Positions 5,657 through 6,778 of a DNA stretch of 6,778 nucleotides are shown here, piece after piece; the stretch's first letter is position 1, and each line of letters begins with the position of its first letter. The position numbers and the translations under genes were made by a program. Origin of the DNA: Bacteroidales bacterium. GTDB taxonomy: Bacteria > Bacteroidota > Bacteroidia > Bacteroidales > GCA-2711565. The notes beneath the pieces were generated by a model that was not told the DNA's origin, searched no databases, and saw only the letters and a list, made by a program, of their open reading frames with translations. Where the stretch lies: assembly GCA_029938505.1 (NCBI GenBank), contig JAOZUV010000109.1, positions 1 through 6,778 of the forward strand, written 5' to 3'.

Positions 5657-6778
5657 TTGGAGAGATTAAAAAAATCCTTGACTTCTAAATCTAAAATCGG
5701 AATATCTGTTCCCTCATTTTTTTTTATTTTATTTCATTTATTATTACCTCTTTTATTTATAATATACTTTCAAAAGACTTACATCCCTAACTCGACAGTA
5801 ATTATCTACCATATTTTATTAGTTTACTTTGTATACTTCTTTCTGTGGACCATATTCATTACAATATCTCGTCATACTTTAAAATCAAGATTCTTAAAAA
5901 ATTTAATACAGCGATTTATTGCGCTGATTCAGGGAGCATTCTTGATTTTCTATTTAATCATAATTGCCCTGGCTATAAGTGGAATGGAGAATAACGCACA
6001 TGTTTTTACATTTCAGATTTTTATGGGTTTTATAGATGAAATTCCGCATCTAATTAAGAAATCCTCAATGACACCAATCATGGCATGGTCCATCATTACT
6101 TTGACACCTTTATTTATTTTTATTTTATATCAACTCTTATCCGAATTAAGCCTAAAAACCTTTCTTCAAATCAAATCAGTTTTATTAAATACATTTAATC
6201 CAACTCGCCAAAGAATGAAGGTTAGAATAATATTGTATTACTTAATCTTTGGAATTACACTGATCCTCTTTCTAACAAAAGTTAACAAAATCCAAATCAA
6301 TCTTTTTAATGTTAATGAACCGATAGTGTCCGTGCTAACGAATAAGCTTCTTCTAAATCAGTTTACAAATATTAGTACGAGAGATATTGAAGCCAGAAAT
6401 AAATACCCAAAAGATATTCATTTTAATAAAAAAAATATTATCATAATTACAGTTGATGCTTTAAGGGCTGATCATCTCAGTCTTAATGGGTATGAGAGGA
6501 TGACATCCCCCTTTCTTGATAGTCTATATCACTCTAAAAAACTTAAGAAAGTTAGCAAAGCATTTTCAAATTCAGGGACTTCATTTGGGGGTATACTGAG
6601 CATTTTAAGATCAAAAACTTGGTATCAATTAGAGCGAGAAAACTTTGCAATTCATGACTTACTCAAAGATCAAGGCTATCGAATTAATTTTATTGTTTCT
6701 GGTGATCATACAAATTTTTACAATCTCAAGGGTTATTATGGTAAAAACTTCGATTATTACCTTGATGGAGGAATGTCA
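5657..6778 (+). CDS. Membrane sulfatase-superfamily transferase, EptA/LtaS-like (3'-truncated by window edge)
   Basis: The first 374 codons of a membrane enzyme are visible; the frame is still open at the edge. Five hydrophobic segments, about 15-38, 47-70, 86-107, 140-162 and 190-207, precede a soluble domain starting near 258. This is the layout of phosphoethanolamine transferases (EptA) and lipoteichoic acid synthases, whose catalytic domain lies outside the inner membrane. That domain opens with IIIITVDALRADHLSLNGYERMTSPFL, where RADHxSLNGYERxTxP matches EptA-type enzymes. D267 is the first likely metal ligand (EptA-type enzymes often have Glu). SNSGTSFGGIL (304-314) holds T308, the likely catalytic nucleophile. 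No ATG occurs before codon 110. The in-frame TAA at 5642 limits the start, and TTG at 5657 includes every membrane segment; TTG at 5678 is an alternative. Such enzymes move phosphoethanolamine or phosphoglycerol from a phospholipid to lipid A, glycan or protein. The acceptor here is unknown. Confidence 0.85.
   Translation, partial: MERLKKSLTSKSKIGISVPSFFFILFHLLLPLLFIIYFQKTYIPNSTVIIYHILLVYFVYFFLWTIFITISRHTLKSRFLKNLIQRFIALIQGAFLIFYLIIIALAISGMENNAHVFTFQIFMGFIDEIPHLIKKSSMTPIMAWSIITLTPLFIFILYQLLSELSLKTFLQIKSVLLNTFNPTRQRMKVRIILYYLIFGITLILFLTKVNKIQINLFNVNEPIVSVLTNKLLLNQFTNISTRDIEARNKYPKDIHFNKKNIIIITVDALRADHLSLNGYERMTSPFLDSLYHSKKLKKVSKAFSNSGTSFGGILSILRSKTWYQLERENFAIHDLLKDQGYRINFIVSGDHTNFYNLKGYYGKNFDYYLDGGMS

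Overview
The window looks like chromosomal DNA from a member of the Bacteroidota. Three things point that way. First, a DUF4295 gene sits directly behind an L33 gene and in front of ftsY and rimO, an arrangement I know from that phylum. Second, three intergenic regions hold matches to the Bacteroidota -7 promoter element TAnnTTTG (2346-2353 minus, 3644-3651 plus, 4933-4940 plus). Third, start codons mostly lack a Shine-Dalgarno sequence and base composition is AT-rich. I cannot resolve the order or genus.

Left part (1-2353, minus strand). Reading leftwards from a promoter near 2350 come rpmG (ribosomal protein L33), a 50-residue DUF4295 protein that is the usual companion of L33, a strong intrinsic terminator hairpin (1911-1945), ftsY (signal recognition particle receptor), and rimO (methylthiotransferase for ribosomal protein S12). 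RimO starts at TTG and runs off the left edge. rpmB (L28), often the first gene of this block, is absent.

Middle part (2581-4832, plus strand). After a divergent intergenic region come rlmF, the methyltransferase for 23S rRNA A1618, and a compact RhlE-type DEAD-box RNA helicase with its own promoter-like element. With rimO and rpmG, four or five neighbouring genes concern ribosome structure, modification or assembly, and ftsY links the ribosome to the membrane.

Right part (4981-6778, plus strand). Here the theme and the base composition change. A small SAM methyltransferase resembling Rhodobacter-type phosphatidylethanolamine N-methyltransferase (PmtA) is followed after 22 bases by a membrane enzyme of the sulfatase/alkaline phosphatase superfamily. 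That enzyme has five predicted membrane segments and an EptA-like catalytic domain, starts at TTG, and runs off the right edge. The pair suggests a lipid head-group or surface-glycan modification unit working on phosphatidylethanolamine or its methylated products. It is the most interesting part of the window, but its chemistry is inferred. I saw no tRNA, rRNA, insertion sequence or CRISPR array.
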